Below are positions 49,262-58,384 of a stretch of DNA of 61,687 nucleotides, in pieces. Source of the DNA: Holophagaceae bacterium (GTDB lineage: Bacteria > Acidobacteriota > Holophagae > Holophagales > Holophagaceae); contig JANXPB010000131.1 of NCBI GenBank assembly GCA_025357545.1, forward strand, positions 1-61,687. The letters run 5' to 3'. Positions within the stretch are counted from its first letter, which is position 1, and every line of letters begins with the position of its first letter. The notes under the pieces are model-generated. The model worked only from the letters and a program-made list of their open reading frames with translations, was not told the origin of the DNA and made no database searches. Position numbers and translations under genes: made by a program.

Positions 49262-50421
49262 ATACTACCGTCGCGCTCCCCTCGAAACGCTTCCATTTCG
49301 GGTTCTGGACCACCGTGTTCGGCTTGGTCTTCGTGCCCTTCTGCTTTGTCACGGTGCTGCGCTTCTACAAGGGCCTTGGCGCCGTCACACACCTGAGCGA
49401 CAAGTTCCCCTGGGGGCTCTGGATCGGATTCGACCTGCTGTGCGGCGTCGGCCTGGCCGCCGGCGCCTTCACGCTGACGGCGGTGGTGCATCTCTTCAAT
49501 CTCAAGAAATTCGAACCCATCGTGCGGCCCACGATCCTCACGGGATTCCTGGGCTACATCTTCGTGATCACGGCCCTCATGTTCGACCTGGGCCAGCCCT
49601 GGCGCATCTGGCACGCCATCGTCTACTGGAATCCCCACTCGGTCATGTTCGAAGTGGCCTGGTGCGTGATGCTCTACACCACCGTACTCGCGGTGGAATT
49701 CGCGCCGGTGGTGCTGGAGCGCTTCGGCTTCCACACGCCCATCAAGATCATCCATGCGGTGATCACGCCGTTGGTCATCCTTGGCGTGCTGCTCTCCACG
49801 CTGCACCAGTCCTCCCTGGGCACGCTCTACCTCATCGTGCCCTCCAAACTGCACCCGCTTTGGTACTCGCAGCTGCTGCCGCTCTTCTTCTACATCTCGG
49901 CCATCGGCGCGGGCATCGGCATGGTGATCCTGGAATCCTACCTGAGCCAGCGGGCCTTCGGCCGCCACCTGGAGATGGACCTGCTGGAGCCCCTGGCCCG
50001 CGCCATGGTCGTGGCGCTGGGCATCTACGGCCTGATGCGCCTCCAGTCCATCCACCGGAACGGCGCCTTCGGGGCCATCACGGACTTCACCTACGAGGGC
50101 CGCATGTTCCTGGTGGAATTCGTGCTCGGCGTGGTGCTGCCCGTGGCCCTGCTCTCCTTCCGCCGCCTGCGGACCAATCCCCGGTGGCTGGTGACCGGAG
50201 CCTTCCTGGCGGTGCTGGGTTTCGTGGTGAACCGGCTCAACGTCAGCATCACCGGCATGGAGGGCGCGGCCGGTATCCGCTACGTGCCAGCGCTGGCGGA
50301 GATCATCGTGTCCGTCGGCCTGGTGGGCATCGGCATGGCGGCCTTCGCGCTGGCGGTGAGGTACCTGAAGATCTTCCCCGAGCGCAGCCCGCTCGGCGAG
50401 GGCGGGGCAGAAGGGGGTTGA
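49258..50421 (+). CDS. HybB/NrfD-type quinone-reactive membrane protein
   Basis: A 387-residue protein with about ten membrane helices. It matches HybB: KFPWGLWIGFDLLCGVGLAAGAF near 49-71 and FDLGQPWRIWHAIVYWNPHSVMFEVAWCVMLY near 114-145 are strong signatures. NrfD-family proteins exchange electrons between quinone and an Fe-S partner and may move protons. It overlaps the Fe-S gene by four bases and ends four bases before the sensor kinase gene, so the four plus-strand genes are one operon. Confidence 0.92.
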   Translation: MNTTVALPSKRFHFGFWTTVFGLVFVPFCFVTVLRFYKGLGAVTHLSDKFPWGLWIGFDLLCGVGLAAGAFTLTAVVHLFNLKKFEPIVRPTILTGFLGYIFVITALMFDLGQPWRIWHAIVYWNPHSVMFEVAWCVMLYTTVLAVEFAPVVLERFGFHTPIKIIHAVITPLVILGVLLSTLHQSSLGTLYLIVPSKLHPLWYSQLLPLFFYISAIGAGIGMVILESYLSQRAFGRHLEMDLLEPLARAMVVALGIYGLMRLQSIHRNGAFGAITDFTYEGRMFLVEFVLGVVLPVALLSFRRLRTNPRWLVTGAFLAVLGFVVNRLNVSITGMEGAAGIRYVPALAEIIVSVGLVGIGMAAFALAVRYLKIFPERSPLGEGGAEGG

Positions 50422-50425
50422 CCGG

Positions 50426-51952
50426 ATGCGGACGCGCATCGGCACCAGGCTGATCTTGGGCGCCGGACTCGTGACGGCGACCGTCATCGGCCTCATGACC
50501 GCGTCCATCCTGCGCACCCACGCAGCCCAGCTCGTCTCCGAGCGCACCCGCAGCGCCAACCAGCTCAGCGAGACCATCAAGAGCAGCACGCACTTCGACA
50601 TGCTCGAGAACCGCCGCGAAAACCTGCACCGGCAGATTCGAGCCATTGGCAGCCTGCAGGGCGAGGGCATCCGCAAGGTCCGCCTCTTCAACAAGGAGGG
50701 GCAGATCATGTTCTCCTCGGACAAGGGGGAAATCGGCACGACCCTCGATACGCACGGCGAAGCCTGCTACGCCTGCCATGCCGAAGGCCAACCCCTGGAG
50801 AAGCTGGGCATCCAGGCCCGCGCGCGCATCTTCCCCGGCCCGGACGGCCAGCGGGTGCTGGGCATCATCAACCCCATCCCCAACGAGGCCTCCTGCTCCA
50901 CCGCGGAGTGCCACGCCCACAGTCCCTCCCAGCGGATCCTCGGCGTCCTGGACGTCAATGTCTCCATGGCGGAGGCCGACGCGGAAATCGCCCGCAGCCG
51001 CGTGCTGATGGGGGCCCTGGCGTTGCTGGCCTTCCTGGCCAGCAGCCTGATCCTCTGGTGGCTCAACCGGCAGCTCGTGCTCAAACCCGTCACCGCGCTG
51101 CTGGCGGGCACCCGGCGCGTGGCGGAGGGCGACCTCACCACCACCATCCCCATCACGGCACAGAACGAGCTCGGCGACCTGGCCACCGCCTTCAACCAGA
51201 TGACCCACCGCATGGCGGAGACCCAGCTCCAGCTCGCCCAGGCGGACAAGCTCGCCTCGGTGGGGCGCCTGGCCGCGGGCATCGCCCATGAGATCAACAA
51301 CCCCCTCACGGGGGTCCTCAGCTACGCCTCGCTGCTGAAGAAGCGCTTCGAGGCGGACTCGGCCGTGAGCGACGACCTGGACATCATCATCCGCGAGACC
51401 ATCCGCTGCCGGGGCATCATCCGCGGCCTGCTGGACTTCGCGCGGCCCACGCCGCCCTCCCGCAAGCCCACGGACCTGAACGAGGTGGTGCGCCATGCGG
51501 TGGCGGTGGTGATGAAACAACTCCAGATGAGCCACGTGAACCTCGCCCTGGAGCTGGCGGAAGACCTGCCCTTCGCCTACGCCGACGCCAACCAGATCCA
51601 GCAGGTGATAGTCAACCTGCTGCTGAACGCCGCGGACGCCATCGGCCCTGACGGGGGCGAAATCCGCCTGGGTTCCCGCGCCCTCCCGGAGCGCATCGAA
51701 CTGAGCATCGAAGACAACGGCCGAGGCATACCAGCGGACAACCTGCCCCAGCTGTTCGAGCCTTTCTTTTCAACCAAGGGCACGCGCGGCACGGGTCTGG
51801 GCCTCGCCGTGACCTGGGGCATCATCGAGAGCCACGCCGGCAGCATCGACGTCCAGAGCGAGCCGGAGCACGGCGCGCGCTTCACCATCAGCCTTCCCTT
51901 GAGGCCCCCACCCGCCTCGGCGCAGGCCGCAACCGAAACCCCATCTGCCTAG
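50426..51952 (+). CDS. Sensor histidine kinase with periplasmic haem-binding sensor domain
   Basis: A 508-residue kinase. Membrane helices are at about 8-28 and 194-213. The periplasmic part between has a CYACH site (114-118) and a second C-STAE-CH site (157-163), a CX4CH spacing. HAMP follows (about 214-266), then the H-box LAAGIAHEINNPLTG with His288, N-box NLLLNAADAI, G1 DNGRGI and G2 GTGLGLAV. The kinase core is NtrB/ZraS-like. A covalently bound haem on the sensor suggests redox or gas sensing in the periplasm. It lies just after the quinone module and before the receiver-GcvH gene. Confidence 0.9.
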   Translation: MRTRIGTRLILGAGLVTATVIGLMTASILRTHAAQLVSERTRSANQLSETIKSSTHFDMLENRRENLHRQIRAIGSLQGEGIRKVRLFNKEGQIMFSSDKGEIGTTLDTHGEACYACHAEGQPLEKLGIQARARIFPGPDGQRVLGIINPIPNEASCSTAECHAHSPSQRILGVLDVNVSMAEADAEIARSRVLMGALALLAFLASSLILWWLNRQLVLKPVTALLAGTRRVAEGDLTTTIPITAQNELGDLATAFNQMTHRMAETQLQLAQADKLASVGRLAAGIAHEINNPLTGVLSYASLLKKRFEADSAVSDDLDIIIRETIRCRGIIRGLLDFARPTPPSRKPTDLNEVVRHAVAVVMKQLQMSHVNLALELAEDLPFAYADANQIQQVIVNLLLNAADAIGPDGGEIRLGSRALPERIELSIEDNGRGIPADNLPQLFEPFFSTKGTRGTGLGLAVTWGIIESHAGSIDVQSEPEHGARFTISLPLRPPPASAQAATETPSA

Positions 51953-51961
51953 GAGGCCACC

Positions 51962-53083
51962 ATGACCGCCCTTCTCATCCTAATAATGTTCGTCGCCTTC
52001 GCCGGCATCGATTTCCTGGTGCGCGACAGCGCGCGCCGTCTGAAGGTGAAACGCGAGCGGCAGGCCCGGGAGGCCGTGCTGAACCTGTCGGTGCGCCTGA
52101 ATTTCACCCACGAGGCCAAATCCCTGAAGCGCGTGGAAGTGGCCCACCCCAAGGCGCGCATCCTCGCCGTGGACGACGAGCCCGTGGTGCTCGATTCCTT
52201 CCGGCGCATCCTGGTGCTGGAAGGCTATAACGTCGACACCGTGGAAACCGGCCCGGAAGCCCTCGGGCTCGTGCAGCGCCACGACTACGATTTCGTGTTC
52301 ACCGACATGAAGATGCCGGACATGAGCGGCGTCGAACTCGTGAAGGCCGTGAAGCATCTGCGCCCCGACGTGGACGTGGTCGTCATCACCGGCTACGGGA
52401 CCATCGAGACCGCCGTCGAGACGCTGCAGCACGGCGCCGCTGAGTACGTGCAGAAGCCTTTCACCGCCGACGAGCTGGCGGAGTTCGCCCGGAAGCTGCT
52501 GATCAAGCGCGAAGCCAGGCTCGAAGCCCAGCGCCTGCCGGCCGTGCGCGTCGTCAGCCCGGCCACCGCCGAAACCATTCCCGCCAATGAATACTGCGTT
52601 CCTGGGGGCGCCTTCATCGCGCCGGGCCACACCTGGGCCCGCATCGAGCCCAACGGCCAGGTCCGGATCGGCGTCGACGACTTCGCCCGGAAAGCGCTGG
52701 GGCCCATCAATGAAGTGGTCACTCCCAGCCACGGACAGACGGTCAAGCGGGGCGACACGCTCTTCACGTTGAAGCATGGCTCCGAATTCGTGCACTTCGC
52801 GGCGCCCCTCAGCGGCCGCGTGACCTCCGAGAACAGCGGCCTTCAGTCCGACGCGACCCCGGTCATCACCAGCCCCTACGACCGTGGGTGGATCTGCATG
52901 CTGCAGCCGAGCGACCTCACGCGGGAGCTGCCCGGCCTGCGCATTGGCAAGCCCGTGGTGGCCTGGTACCAGGACGAGATCAAGCGCCTGCGGGAGACTC
53001 AGGCGCCCCAATCCCCGGACCTGGGACACCTGGACATGGCCGCCTTCGAACAGCAGTTCCTCGAACCCGCCGCGAAGGCCTGA
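51962..53083 (+). CDS. Membrane-tethered receiver domain fused to a GcvH-like domain
   Basis: A 373-residue protein. Residues 1-20 form a hydrophobic helix (LLILIMFVAFAGIDFLV). The receiver domain is at about 65-185: acidic D71/D72, phospho-acceptor Asp115 (FTDMKMP), conserved Lys165 (VQKPF). Residues about 209-318 look like glycine-cleavage H protein: GHTWARIEPNGQVRIGVDDF, GQTVKRGDTLFTL, APLSGRV, and SPYDRGW. The position of the lipoyl lysine is Ser274, so lipoylation is not expected. There is no DNA-binding domain. AGGAGG precedes the start. As the partner of the haem kinase, it probably acts on a protein at the membrane. This is inference. Confidence 0.85.
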   Translation: MTALLILIMFVAFAGIDFLVRDSARRLKVKRERQAREAVLNLSVRLNFTHEAKSLKRVEVAHPKARILAVDDEPVVLDSFRRILVLEGYNVDTVETGPEALGLVQRHDYDFVFTDMKMPDMSGVELVKAVKHLRPDVDVVVITGYGTIETAVETLQHGAAEYVQKPFTADELAEFARKLLIKREARLEAQRLPAVRVVSPATAETIPANEYCVPGGAFIAPGHTWARIEPNGQVRIGVDDFARKALGPINEVVTPSHGQTVKRGDTLFTLKHGSEFVHFAAPLSGRVTSENSGLQSDATPVITSPYDRGWICMLQPSDLTRELPGLRIGKPVVAWYQDEIKRLRETQAPQSPDLGHLDMAAFEQQFLEPAAKA

Positions 53084-53087
53084 ATCT

Positions 53088-53873
53088 TCACCCGAGGGCG
53101 CGGAAACGCGTGCCTCGGGACACTTCCAGCCCGAACTGGCGGTCCAGCACCTCAATCATTTCCTCGTCGTCCAGCTCGCGGGTCTCCTGAAGACGCCCGC
53201 GGCTGATTGTATAGGTGCGGTTGCGCAGCACGTAGCGCGCCTCCGGAGTCGGCAGCTGGGCGGTCAGGGTGGCGATGAAGCGGGATTGAGGATGGGTGCT
53301 GGTGTACCAGTTGCCCATCTCGAAATCGACGGCTTCCCCGCCTTCGGGGGCGAAGGCATAGAGGTCGAACCAGCCCTCCGCCCGGAGGCTCTGGAGCACC
53401 CGGAGCGGCCCTTCAGGAATGACGCGGTAGGTCTCCAGGAATTGGGCATGGTGATTACCATCCAAAGGCACCGGGTGGAGGAGGCCCTCACCACCGAAGC
53501 CCACGTCGCACAGGTGTTCGGCGCCTCCGGCCTGGACCAGCAGCAGCATGTGCGTGCGCGGCAGCACCCCTGCGGCGCCCAGGCGGACCCGCGCTTCGCA
53601 TGGCTTCAATTCGAAGCCGAGGGCCTTCAGCGCGGTCATGAACAGCGTGTTCTGCTCGAAGCAGTAGCCCCCGCGCTTGCGGTACACAAGCTTTTCCTGG
53701 ATAGAGGCCAAGTCCAACCGGATGGGCAGGCCCATCTGGATGTCGAGGTTCTCGAAGGGGATGGTGGAGGCATGCGCCAGATGGAGACCCCGCAGCGTCG
53801 CGGCCGTGGCTTCCAGGGCGCCCAGGTATCCGATTCGCCCGAGATAGGCCTTGAGGTCGAAGCCGCCTTCCAT
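53088..53873 (-). CDS. Arylamine N-acetyltransferase
   Basis: A 261-residue NAT with the Cys-His-Asp triad visible: KRGGYCFEQNTLFM near 65-78, RTHMLLLV near 105-112, and LCDVGFGGEG near 120-129. IPFENLDIQMG near 38-48 is the N-terminal signature. It transfers acetyl from acetyl-CoA to arylamines or hydrazines. The start is one base from the stop of the VOC gene with GGAG upstream, which suggests coupling. Confidence 0.9.
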   Translation of the reverse strand: MEGGFDLKAYLGRIGYLGALEATAATLRGLHLAHASTIPFENLDIQMGLPIRLDLASIQEKLVYRKRGGYCFEQNTLFMTALKALGFELKPCEARVRLGAAGVLPRTHMLLLVQAGGAEHLCDVGFGGEGLLHPVPLDGNHHAQFLETYRVIPEGPLRVLQSLRAEGWFDLYAFAPEGGEAVDFEMGNWYTSTHPQSRFIATLTAQLPTPEARYVLRNRTYTISRGRLQETRELDDEEMIEVLDRQFGLEVSRGTRFRALG

Positions 53874-53874
53874 C

Positions 53875-54690
53875 TCAGGGCTCCCCGAAACCCGGCGCGG
53901 CCCCATCCACCAGCTGCACGTGGAGGTTTTGGAGCAGCGCGGCGTCGAGGGTCACGCCATCGAGTGTCTCGAGGGCAGGCATGCCGGCGTCGGATAAGAA
54001 CTCCGTGGCCTGGTCGAGGGAACGAACCCGCAGCACCATCGACGCCACTTCATCTTTCCCCCAAGGCACCAGCCGCAGGATCAGTTGGTCGCCGACGCGC
54101 CAGGCCGCCGCGTCGGCGGCAGGGACGTCCCTCAAGAAGCGCGACCACGCCGGGGCGGCCTCCTCCACATCGCGCACGCCCACATGGATTTCCTGAATTC
54201 CCTCGACCCCGAGCGCTCCGCCCGCCGCGGCCCTGAAGGCTTCCAGGTGCCCCGCTTGCCAGGCATCGTGGTCGAACTGGTATTCCGCCAGGAACACCAC
54301 CCCCGGCGGGTCGAGCAGGCCCTTCACCTCCAGATCCGTCCAATTCTCGGTGGCCTGCCCGCCGCCGAAGGGGACCCCCCACTCAGACAGCACACCGATG
54401 GCTTCTGAGACCGGCATGGTGGGTTCGAAGGCGAGGCCGCCCAGTCGCGCTTGACCTGTTTCGAAATCCCAACCATCGCGGTGGCCGAAGCGCAATTCCT
54501 TGAACCGGCAGAATTCCAGGTTCACGTTGCCCGCGCACACGCCGCCGCTCCAGAGGCCGCCGTAGTCGCCGAATTCCCAGGCCACCGGCAGGCCGAACCC
54601 TTCGCTGAAGAGCCGGTACAGGGCCGTCGGATCCTCTGCCTCGATCATCACGTGGTCGAGGTTCCGCACCACCGGGTACAACTGGCTCAT
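53875..54690 (-). CDS. VOC/glyoxalase superfamily protein
   Basis: A 271-residue protein with two VOC-like modules. The first (about 8-140) begins VRNLDHVMIEAEDPTALYRLFSEGFGLPVAWEF, a typical start. The second (about 163-260) begins IQEIHVGVRDVEEAAPAWSRFLRD. Metal ligands cannot be assigned with confidence. The superfamily includes glyoxalases, dioxygenases and resistance proteins. Function is unknown. It is read ahead of the NAT gene. Confidence 0.75.
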   Translation of the reverse strand: MSQLYPVVRNLDHVMIEAEDPTALYRLFSEGFGLPVAWEFGDYGGLWSGGVCAGNVNLEFCRFKELRFGHRDGWDFETGQARLGGLAFEPTMPVSEAIGVLSEWGVPFGGGQATENWTDLEVKGLLDPPGVVFLAEYQFDHDAWQAGHLEAFRAAAGGALGVEGIQEIHVGVRDVEEAAPAWSRFLRDVPAADAAAWRVGDQLILRLVPWGKDEVASMVLRVRSLDQATEFLSDAGMPALETLDGVTLDAALLQNLHVQLVDGAAPGFGEP

Positions 54691-54721
54691 GAGGGTCTCC
54701 AGAGGAAGGAGAGGACGCAGA

Positions 54722-56662
54722 TCAATCTGCCAGGGTACTCAGATCGCCGGGATCCTGTCCCAGGGCCTCGGCCTTCAGGGCGCGGCGCACGATCTTGCCG
54801 CTCCGGGTCTTCGGCAGGCTGGCCCTCAGTTCGATCTCCGCAGGCATGGCGATGGGCCCCAGGTCCTCCCGCACATGGTCCTTCAGGCTCGCGATGAGCC
54901 CAGGGCCCGCCACCATGCCGGGCTTGAGTACGACGAAGGCCTTGATGCATTCGCCCTTGATGGGATCCGGGAGGCCCACCACGGCGCTCTCGGCCACGGA
55001 AGGGTGGCGCAGCAGGCTGCTCTCCACATCCGCGGTGCCGATGCGATGGCCGGCCACGTTGAGCACATCATCGGCGCGGCCCAGCACGGCGAAGTAGCCG
55101 TCGGCATCGCGCACCGCCACATCCCCCGCGGCGTAGCAGCCCGGGAAATCCCGCCAGTAGGCTTCGTAGCGCGAGGGGTCGTTCCAGACCGTGCGCAGCA
55201 TGTAGGGCAGCGGCGCCGAGATGACCAGCAAGCCGCCCTGGCCGTCGGGCGCCACGCTCCCGTCGGGGTTCAGGACGGCGGCGCGCACCCCGGGCATGGC
55301 CTTGCCCACCTTCCCGGGACGGGCCTCGAAGGTGGGCATGGTGCCCAGCACCGGTCCGGCGATTTCCGTCTGCCACCAGTTGTCCACCACCATGCCGCCG
55401 CTCTGGCCGACCAGGTGCTTCTGGGCCCAACGGTGGGCCTCGGGGTTCAATGGCTCTCCGGCGCAGGCCACCATCCGCAGGCGGGAAAGGTCGTACTTGT
55501 CCGGCACGGCGCCGCCGTAGCTCATCCACATGCGGATGGCCGTGGGGGCCGTGAACATCAGGTTGATGCCGAAGCGCTCGCAGAGTTCCCAGGCCACGTC
55601 GGGGCTGGGATGGTCCGGCGCGCCCTCCCGGCAGAACACCGTGGCGCCGATGCTGAGGGGCCCATACACGATGAAGCTGTGGCCCACAGCCCAGCCGATG
55701 TCCGAGGTGGACCAGTAGATGTCGCGGTCCTGGATCTGGTAGAAGGCCTTGGACAGGTAGGTCACGCCCACCAGGTACCCGCCCGTGGCGTGCACGACGC
55801 CCTTGGGGCGGCCCGTAGTGCCCGAGGTGTAGAGGATGTAGAGCGGGTGCTCCGCCTCCACCATCTCCGGCTCGCAGTGGATTTCCCCGGGCTCCTGGCT
55901 GTCGTAGAAATCCAGCTCCCGCTCCGAGGCGAAGCTGCAGGGCTCGTCGCCGGGGTGCGAGCCGCGGCGGTGCACCACCACGTGCTCCACAAAGGTGAGG
56001 TCGCGGACGGCTTCGTCCACGATGGGTTTCAAGGGCACCGCCTTGCCGCGGCGGTAGGTGAAGTCCGAGCAGACCACCACCTTGGCGCCGGCATCCTCGA
56101 TGCGGGCCATGAGCGCTCCGGTGCCGATGCCCGCGTAGACCACCGAATGGATGGCCCCGAGCCGGGCGCAGGCCAGCATCGCCACGATGCCTTCAGGGGT
56201 GATGGGCATGTAGATGATCACCCGGTCGCCCTTCACCACGCCCAGCCGCTTCAGGGTGTTGGCGAAGCGGTTCACTTCCCGGAAGAGGCGGTTGTAGGTG
56301 AGGGTGCGCTCCTCGCCATTTTCTCCCACCCAGATGATGGCGGCCTTGTTGCGGCGCCAGGTGGCCACGTGGCGGTCGATGCAGTTCACGGTGGCGTTCA
56401 GCAAGCCGCCTTCGAACCAGGCATGGTAGGGCGGGTCGAAGCGCAGCACCCGGTCCCAGGGCCTGTGCCAAGTGAGCGCCAAGGCCTTTTCCCCCCAGAA
56501 GACCTCGGGATCGGCGGTGGCCCGCCCGCATTCGGCGTCGTAGTCCACCGCCGCCTCTTCCATCAACCAAGGGGACGGCGGGATGGGCGCCTCGCCCCTT
56601 AGAAGGCTCTCCAGCTTGGCGGCCTGGGCGTTGTCCATCGGAAGATCGCGAGGCTCGGGCAC
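54722..56662 (-). CDS. Acetate/propionate-CoA ligase (AMP-forming)
   Basis: A 646-residue ANL-superfamily enzyme. The ATP loop is ILYTSGTTGRPKGVVHATGGYL, the adenine motif YGPL and the substrate-pocket stretch VVDNWWQTEIAGPV follow, and the hinge is YFAVLGRADDVLNVAGHRIGTADVES. The acetyl-lysine site is LPKTRSGKIVRRAL near the C-terminus. The tryptophan in NWWQTE is the residue that limits acyl size in acetyl-CoA synthetases, so acetate is likely, with propionate possible. A GTG with AGAGGGG upstream was chosen; an ATG eight codons later is the alternative. Confidence 0.88.
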   Translation of the reverse strand: MPEPRDLPMDNAQAAKLESLLRGEAPIPPSPWLMEEAAVDYDAECGRATADPEVFWGEKALALTWHRPWDRVLRFDPPYHAWFEGGLLNATVNCIDRHVATWRRNKAAIIWVGENGEERTLTYNRLFREVNRFANTLKRLGVVKGDRVIIYMPITPEGIVAMLACARLGAIHSVVYAGIGTGALMARIEDAGAKVVVCSDFTYRRGKAVPLKPIVDEAVRDLTFVEHVVVHRRGSHPGDEPCSFASERELDFYDSQEPGEIHCEPEMVEAEHPLYILYTSGTTGRPKGVVHATGGYLVGVTYLSKAFYQIQDRDIYWSTSDIGWAVGHSFIVYGPLSIGATVFCREGAPDHPSPDVAWELCERFGINLMFTAPTAIRMWMSYGGAVPDKYDLSRLRMVACAGEPLNPEAHRWAQKHLVGQSGGMVVDNWWQTEIAGPVLGTMPTFEARPGKVGKAMPGVRAAVLNPDGSVAPDGQGGLLVISAPLPYMLRTVWNDPSRYEAYWRDFPGCYAAGDVAVRDADGYFAVLGRADDVLNVAGHRIGTADVESSLLRHPSVAESAVVGLPDPIKGECIKAFVVLKPGMVAGPGLIASLKDHVREDLGPIAMPAEIELRASLPKTRSGKIVRRALKAEALGQDPGDLSTLAD

Positions 56663-56807
56663 GGGACCCCTCTTCGGCTTCCAAATCGGAATCCTGGAAT
56701 GCCCTTTGTACTCCAAAGCCTTGGCGGTTTACCAGGAAATCACCGGGGTATCACGGGCCCGATTCCTGCGTCCAGTGAACTGGAGACCTTCCCTCCGAGG
56801 TGTCCCG

Positions 56808-57902
56808 ATGTCCCCACGCCATGACCGTACCCTATCTGCCGTCGCCCTTATGATCCTGCCGATACTGATGCAGTGCGGCGGATCCAAAACCAGTCCGCTG
56901 GACCCCAATGCAGTCGCGTACTCCTTTGTCACGGTGGGTTGCAACCGGGTAGACAAGGGAGATTGGGCTCCTGGCAATGGGAATCCAAGTTCCGCCAATA
57001 GCGTGCAGCTGCTCCAGACCTACACCGACGCCTCCGCCATCGCTCCACCTCCCAACACTTTCTTCTTCACGGGCGACATGACCTTGGGTTATGTGAATGA
57101 TGACGGAACTGTGCTCAAGGGCCAGTTGGACGGCTGGGCCAACCTCTACAAGAACCATCAGCTGGCGGCCAAAACGGTCATGGTCCCCGTGCCTGGCAAT
57201 CACGAGGTGCTATACAAGGATTCGACGGGCACGGGCTTTGCGCCCGCCATGCACCCCATCTGGCGCACCTGGCTGGCCTCGAACAGTTTCGATAGGTACG
57301 CCGGAAACGGTCCCACCAGCGCTGCGCCCAATGTCGACAATCTCATGGATGACCAGAGCAAGTTCACTTACTCCTTCAATGTCGGGAATATCCACTTCGT
57401 CTGCGTGAATACGGATACCTGGACCAGCGCCTACACCATCGGCAGCCTGGCCATGAACTGGATTACCCAGGACATCCAGGCAGCCCAAGCCAATGCGGCT
57501 GTCGGGCACATCTTTGTATTCGGCCACAAGCCCATCCAGCAGGCAACGGGCTCTATCTCATCCGACGGCACCATTGCCGCGGCCTTCCAAACGCCGATGA
57601 CCACGCTGCTGCGGTCAAATAATAAGGTCAAGGCCTACTTCTGCGCACACGCCCACCAGTACGATGCCACCCCACTAGGCGGGGCTGGCGGTCCACTCCA
57701 GGTGGTTACTGGGAACGGCGGCAGCAAGCTGGAAACCTACTGGACTCCGGCCACCGGGACCTATTTTGGCTTCACCCTTGTACGGGTCTACCGAAGCGGC
57801 CGTGTGAGCTACACGCCCTTTTCCCGCCCGGTGCCCAGCCCCTCCTATTTGGGAGTCACCGTACCCGCCACCGCCCAAACGGAAGTGGACCTGGTGCGCT
57901 AA
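56808..57902 (+). CDS. Putative metallophosphoesterase lipoprotein
   Basis: A 364-residue protein with a lipoprotein signal (LSAVALMILPILMQC, cysteine near 22). The phosphoesterase motifs of the calcineurin-like superfamily are visible but loosely spaced: SFVTVGCNRVDKG, FFFTGDMTLGYVND, VPVPGNHEVLY (GNHE), VFGHKPIQ (GH) and YFCAHAHQYDA (H-x-H). It is likely periplasmic. Codon usage is less G+C-rich than its neighbours, suggesting later acquisition. GAGG precedes the ATG. Confidence 0.8.
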   Translation: MSPRHDRTLSAVALMILPILMQCGGSKTSPLDPNAVAYSFVTVGCNRVDKGDWAPGNGNPSSANSVQLLQTYTDASAIAPPPNTFFFTGDMTLGYVNDDGTVLKGQLDGWANLYKNHQLAAKTVMVPVPGNHEVLYKDSTGTGFAPAMHPIWRTWLASNSFDRYAGNGPTSAAPNVDNLMDDQSKFTYSFNVGNIHFVCVNTDTWTSAYTIGSLAMNWITQDIQAAQANAAVGHIFVFGHKPIQQATGSISSDGTIAAAFQTPMTTLLRSNNKVKAYFCAHAHQYDATPLGGAGGPLQVVTGNGGSKLETYWTPATGTYFGFTLVRVYRSGRVSYTPFSRPVPSPSYLGVTVPATAQTEVDLVR

Positions 57903-58384
57903 CGGGCCCTCCAGGCTTCGAGGTTCCGGCGGATCTGCCGGGCGTGGACTTCCAAGTGCTCGGCGTAGATCCGCAACCAGTCGTTGTCGGAGTAGGGCCC
58001 GCTGTCGGTGTGGCGCCCGACGCGGCCCCAGGCCTCTGCCGGCAAGCGCCTGAGCATGGTGACGGTGTGGGCCCGCACCGCCTCGATGGTGCGGAAGGCC
58101 AGCTCCACGTCCTGGCCATGGTAGTCAAAGCGGCGCGCCCATTCGTTTTCGTCGTAGCCAATGATGAGGGGCTCCTTTTCCGCCAGCAGGAGGCGGATGC
58201 GCGTGGCGCCGTAGGTTTCAGAGTCGGCGCAGTGGACGACGATCTCATGGCCCGACCACCGGCCCTCCCCCGGGCGCCACTGCCGTGCCTCAGCCGGAAC
58301 TTCCGACCAGGCGGCCCGCAGCAGCGACGGCCCCGAGCCATAGCGCTTGAGATAGGCATCCAGTTCCGACATCCCCAGGGCCAT
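57899..58384 (-). CDS. DinB family protein
   Basis: A 161-residue four-helix protein of the DinB/YfiT group. It begins with LDAYLKRYGSGPSLLRAAWSEVPAEA and has metal-ligand histidines in SGHEIVVHCADSE near 50-61 and in YAEHLEVHARQIRRNL near the end. GGAGG is seven bases before the chosen ATG. The superfamily includes bacillithiol and mycothiol transferases; no substrate is known here. It overlaps the phosphoesterase stop by four bases. Confidence 0.85.
   Translation of the reverse strand: MALGMSELDAYLKRYGSGPSLLRAAWSEVPAEARQWRPGEGRWSGHEIVVHCADSETYGATRIRLLLAEKEPLIIGYDENEWARRFDYHGQDVELAFRTIEAVRAHTVTMLRRLPAEAWGRVGRHTDSGPYSDNDWLRIYAEHLEVHARQIRRNLEAWRAR

Noticed and set aside
52580-52930. Functional glycine cleavage H protein
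   Set aside because: The lipoyl lysine position is serine and no gcvT, gcvP or lipoate ligase gene is nearby; it is treated as a GcvH-like output domain.
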